Shown: one piece after another, positions 13,100 through 14,157 of the stretch | Numbering within the stretch: the stretch's first letter is position 1 | Layout: each line of letters opens with the position of its first letter | NCBI GenBank assembly: GCA_047605205.1 | Contig: JASGGE010000105.1 | Location: forward strand, 1 to 14,157 | Length of the DNA: 14,157 nt | Direction of reading: 5' to 3' | Origin: Siphonobacter sp047605205 | GTDB taxonomy: Bacteria > Bacteroidota > Bacteroidia > Cytophagales > Spirosomataceae | Notes under the pieces: model-generated | What the model was told of the DNA's origin: nothing | The model's database searches: none | The model's input: the letters and a program-made list of their open reading frames with translations, nothing else | Made by a program: the position numbers and the translations under genes

Positions 13100-14157
13100 T
13101 TACAATTCTTTAGCTTTTCTCTTAAATTCATCAAAGAAATGCTGATTTAGAACAGCACTCGTACTAATTTCCAGCAACTTAGCTTTTTGATCGTCTTTCA
13201 TGAATGCGGGCAAGGCCTGCTCAAGCTCTTGCTGCGTTTCAACTTGCCAATAGTTTAGATTGAATTCTTCAGCAGTCTGCTTGGCACTTAAGTTATGTTG
13301 GGTTTCAAAATATTGTTCTAATTCAGGCTGTTGGCGGGGCCCTTCAATCATTCTGAAAATACTTCCACCAGCATTATTCAACACGATAATACGCAGATTA
13401 TCAGGCACGTGCGGATGCCATAAGGCATTCCGATCATAAAAGAAGGCAACATCTCCAATCAACAAAAAAACAAGTTGCCTGGTTATCTGAGCGGCTCCAA
13501 CGGCAGTACTCATACATCCATCAATACCGCTTGTCCCACGATTAGAAAAAACTTCAACACCGTTTTTTACACCTATATAATTTCCATAACGAACCGACAT
13601 ACTGTTCGCTAAATGTAGTTGTGAAGGGCTGGGGAGTTTCTCAAATACCTGACGGACAGCTGTAAATTCACCAAATTCAGTATCCCATGCTTGCTCCATT
13701 ACTGCCTTTGCTTTTCGGTCAGCTTGTTGCCAATTGCTCAGGAAAGCTTCGTCACGTTCTTCATCACCCGTTTGAAAAGCCAGTCGATCTAACTCTTCCA
13801 GTAATGTTTTAAAGAAGTACCCCTCACCTACTGCAATCTGTTGCGTTAGGGTTTGAAAGGGGTCAATCAAATAATCACTAAATGAAAGATGAATATGAAT
13901 CTGAGGCGAATACTTCCGAAAAAACATTTTTAAATTCTTAGATATAAATGATTCTCCGCAAGTGATTAATAGATCTGGCTGAAGTGTTTCGTTAGCTCCT
14001 ACCAGAAAGAAATCCTGATTTCGAATAAATCCCTCTGGTAGGTTAGCCAGTACGTCGCCCATGACGGGAATCTGGTATTCTTCCTGTAGTTTCCATAACA
14101 GGTTTACTACTTCTGGATCATACCGTTGTTGCCCAACTGCTATTAAGACACGGTCAG
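13100..14157 (-). CDS. menD: SEPHCHC synthase, menaquinone biosynthesis (5' end beyond window)
   Basis: MenD is a cytoplasmic thiamine-diphosphate enzyme that joins 2-oxoglutarate (with loss of CO2) to isochorismate, the first committed step to menaquinone. About 352 C-terminal residues are present. The frame stays open to the last base of the window (DRVLIAVGQQRYDPEVVNLL at the edge), so the gene continues upstream and the ATG at 14062 is internal. The visible part covers the middle domain and the C-terminal cofactor domain: NRGTSGIDG (13517-13543) is the MenD signature, and GDVAFFYDRN (13427-13456) followed by IIVLNN forms the thiamine-diphosphate/Mg2+ motif. The N-terminal domain, with the catalytic glutamate, is outside the window. 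Menaquinone is the usual respiratory quinone of Bacteroidota. Other members of the family (acetolactate synthase, pyruvate decarboxylase) lack the NRG-SGIDG motif. It converges on the TPR lipoprotein gene. Confidence 0.95.
   Translation of the reverse strand, partial: DRVLIAVGQQRYDPEVVNLLWKLQEEYQIPVMGDVLANLPEGFIRNQDFFLVGANETLQPDLLITCGESFISKNLKMFFRKYSPQIHIHLSFSDYLIDPFQTLTQQIAVGEGYFFKTLLEELDRLAFQTGDEERDEAFLSNWQQADRKAKAVMEQAWDTEFGEFTAVRQVFEKLPSPSQLHLANSMSVRYGNYIGVKNGVEVFSNRGTSGIDGCMSTAVGAAQITRQLVFLLIGDVAFFYDRNALWHPHVPDNLRIIVLNNAGGSIFRMIEGPRQQPELEQYFETQHNLSAKQTAEEFNLNYWQVETQQELEQALPAFMKDDQKAKLLEISTSAVLNQHFFDEFKRKAKEL

Noticed and set aside
13100..14062. menD beginning at the ATG at 14062
   Set aside because: The frame continues without a stop to the window edge with MenD-like sequence, so that methionine is internal.

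Overview
The window looks like chromosomal core DNA from a member of the Bacteroidota, most likely the order Cytophagales. Four things point there: a fused HU-CCDC81/SPOR protein, a TonB-like protein with a glycine-rich linker, an outer-membrane barrel paired with a giant periplasmic TPR protein, and promoter-like sites of the Bacteroidota type (TTTG-N19-TAnnTTTG) in place of the E. coli -35/-10 type. The genus cannot be fixed from this sequence. I see no tRNA, rRNA, CRISPR array, insertion sequence or phage gene. No gene-free stretch reaches 300 bases; the longest are 4664-4878 and 9624-9817.

Layout. 5-1000 (+) is gapA (glycolysis), ending at a perfect palindromic terminator shared with the convergent folC (1089-2369, -; folate polyglutamylation). 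Upstream of folC on the same strand are a TonB-family protein (2432-3364, -) and an HU-CCDC81/SPOR membrane protein (3521-4663, -), each followed by its own intrinsic terminator. Next is a two-gene unit on the minus strand: a 1002-residue secreted TPR protein (6615-9623) and a plug-less TonB-receptor-like outer-membrane barrel (4879-6570). A 194-bp divergent region holding a 10-bp inverted repeat separates it from a secreted M61 metallopeptidase with a PDZ domain (9818-11635, +). The M61 gene converges, through a 17-bp perfect hairpin, on a small conserved-looking unknown gene (11681-11926, -). That gene's start codon is only 5 bp from the start of a divergent TPR lipoprotein gene (11932-12975, +). 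Last is menD (13100 to beyond the window end, -; menaquinone synthesis), separated from the lipoprotein gene by a large inverted repeat.

How the genes may work together. gapA, folC and menD are housekeeping genes. The block from 2432 to 9623 is almost entirely cell-envelope machinery: an inner-membrane TonB-like energy transducer, a septal or peptidoglycan-binding SPOR protein, a periplasmic TPR scaffold and an outer-membrane barrel. Only the barrel and TPR genes look co-transcribed; the other two have their own terminators. That the whole block forms one trans-envelope system is an inference from proximity.

Best leads: the barrel/TPR/TonB/SPOR neighbourhood; a consensus Bacteroidota -7 promoter element for folC lying inside the terminator hairpin of the gene before it; the 5-bp divergent start arrangement around the small unknown gene; and the in-frame VEAKP tandem repeat in the SPOR protein.
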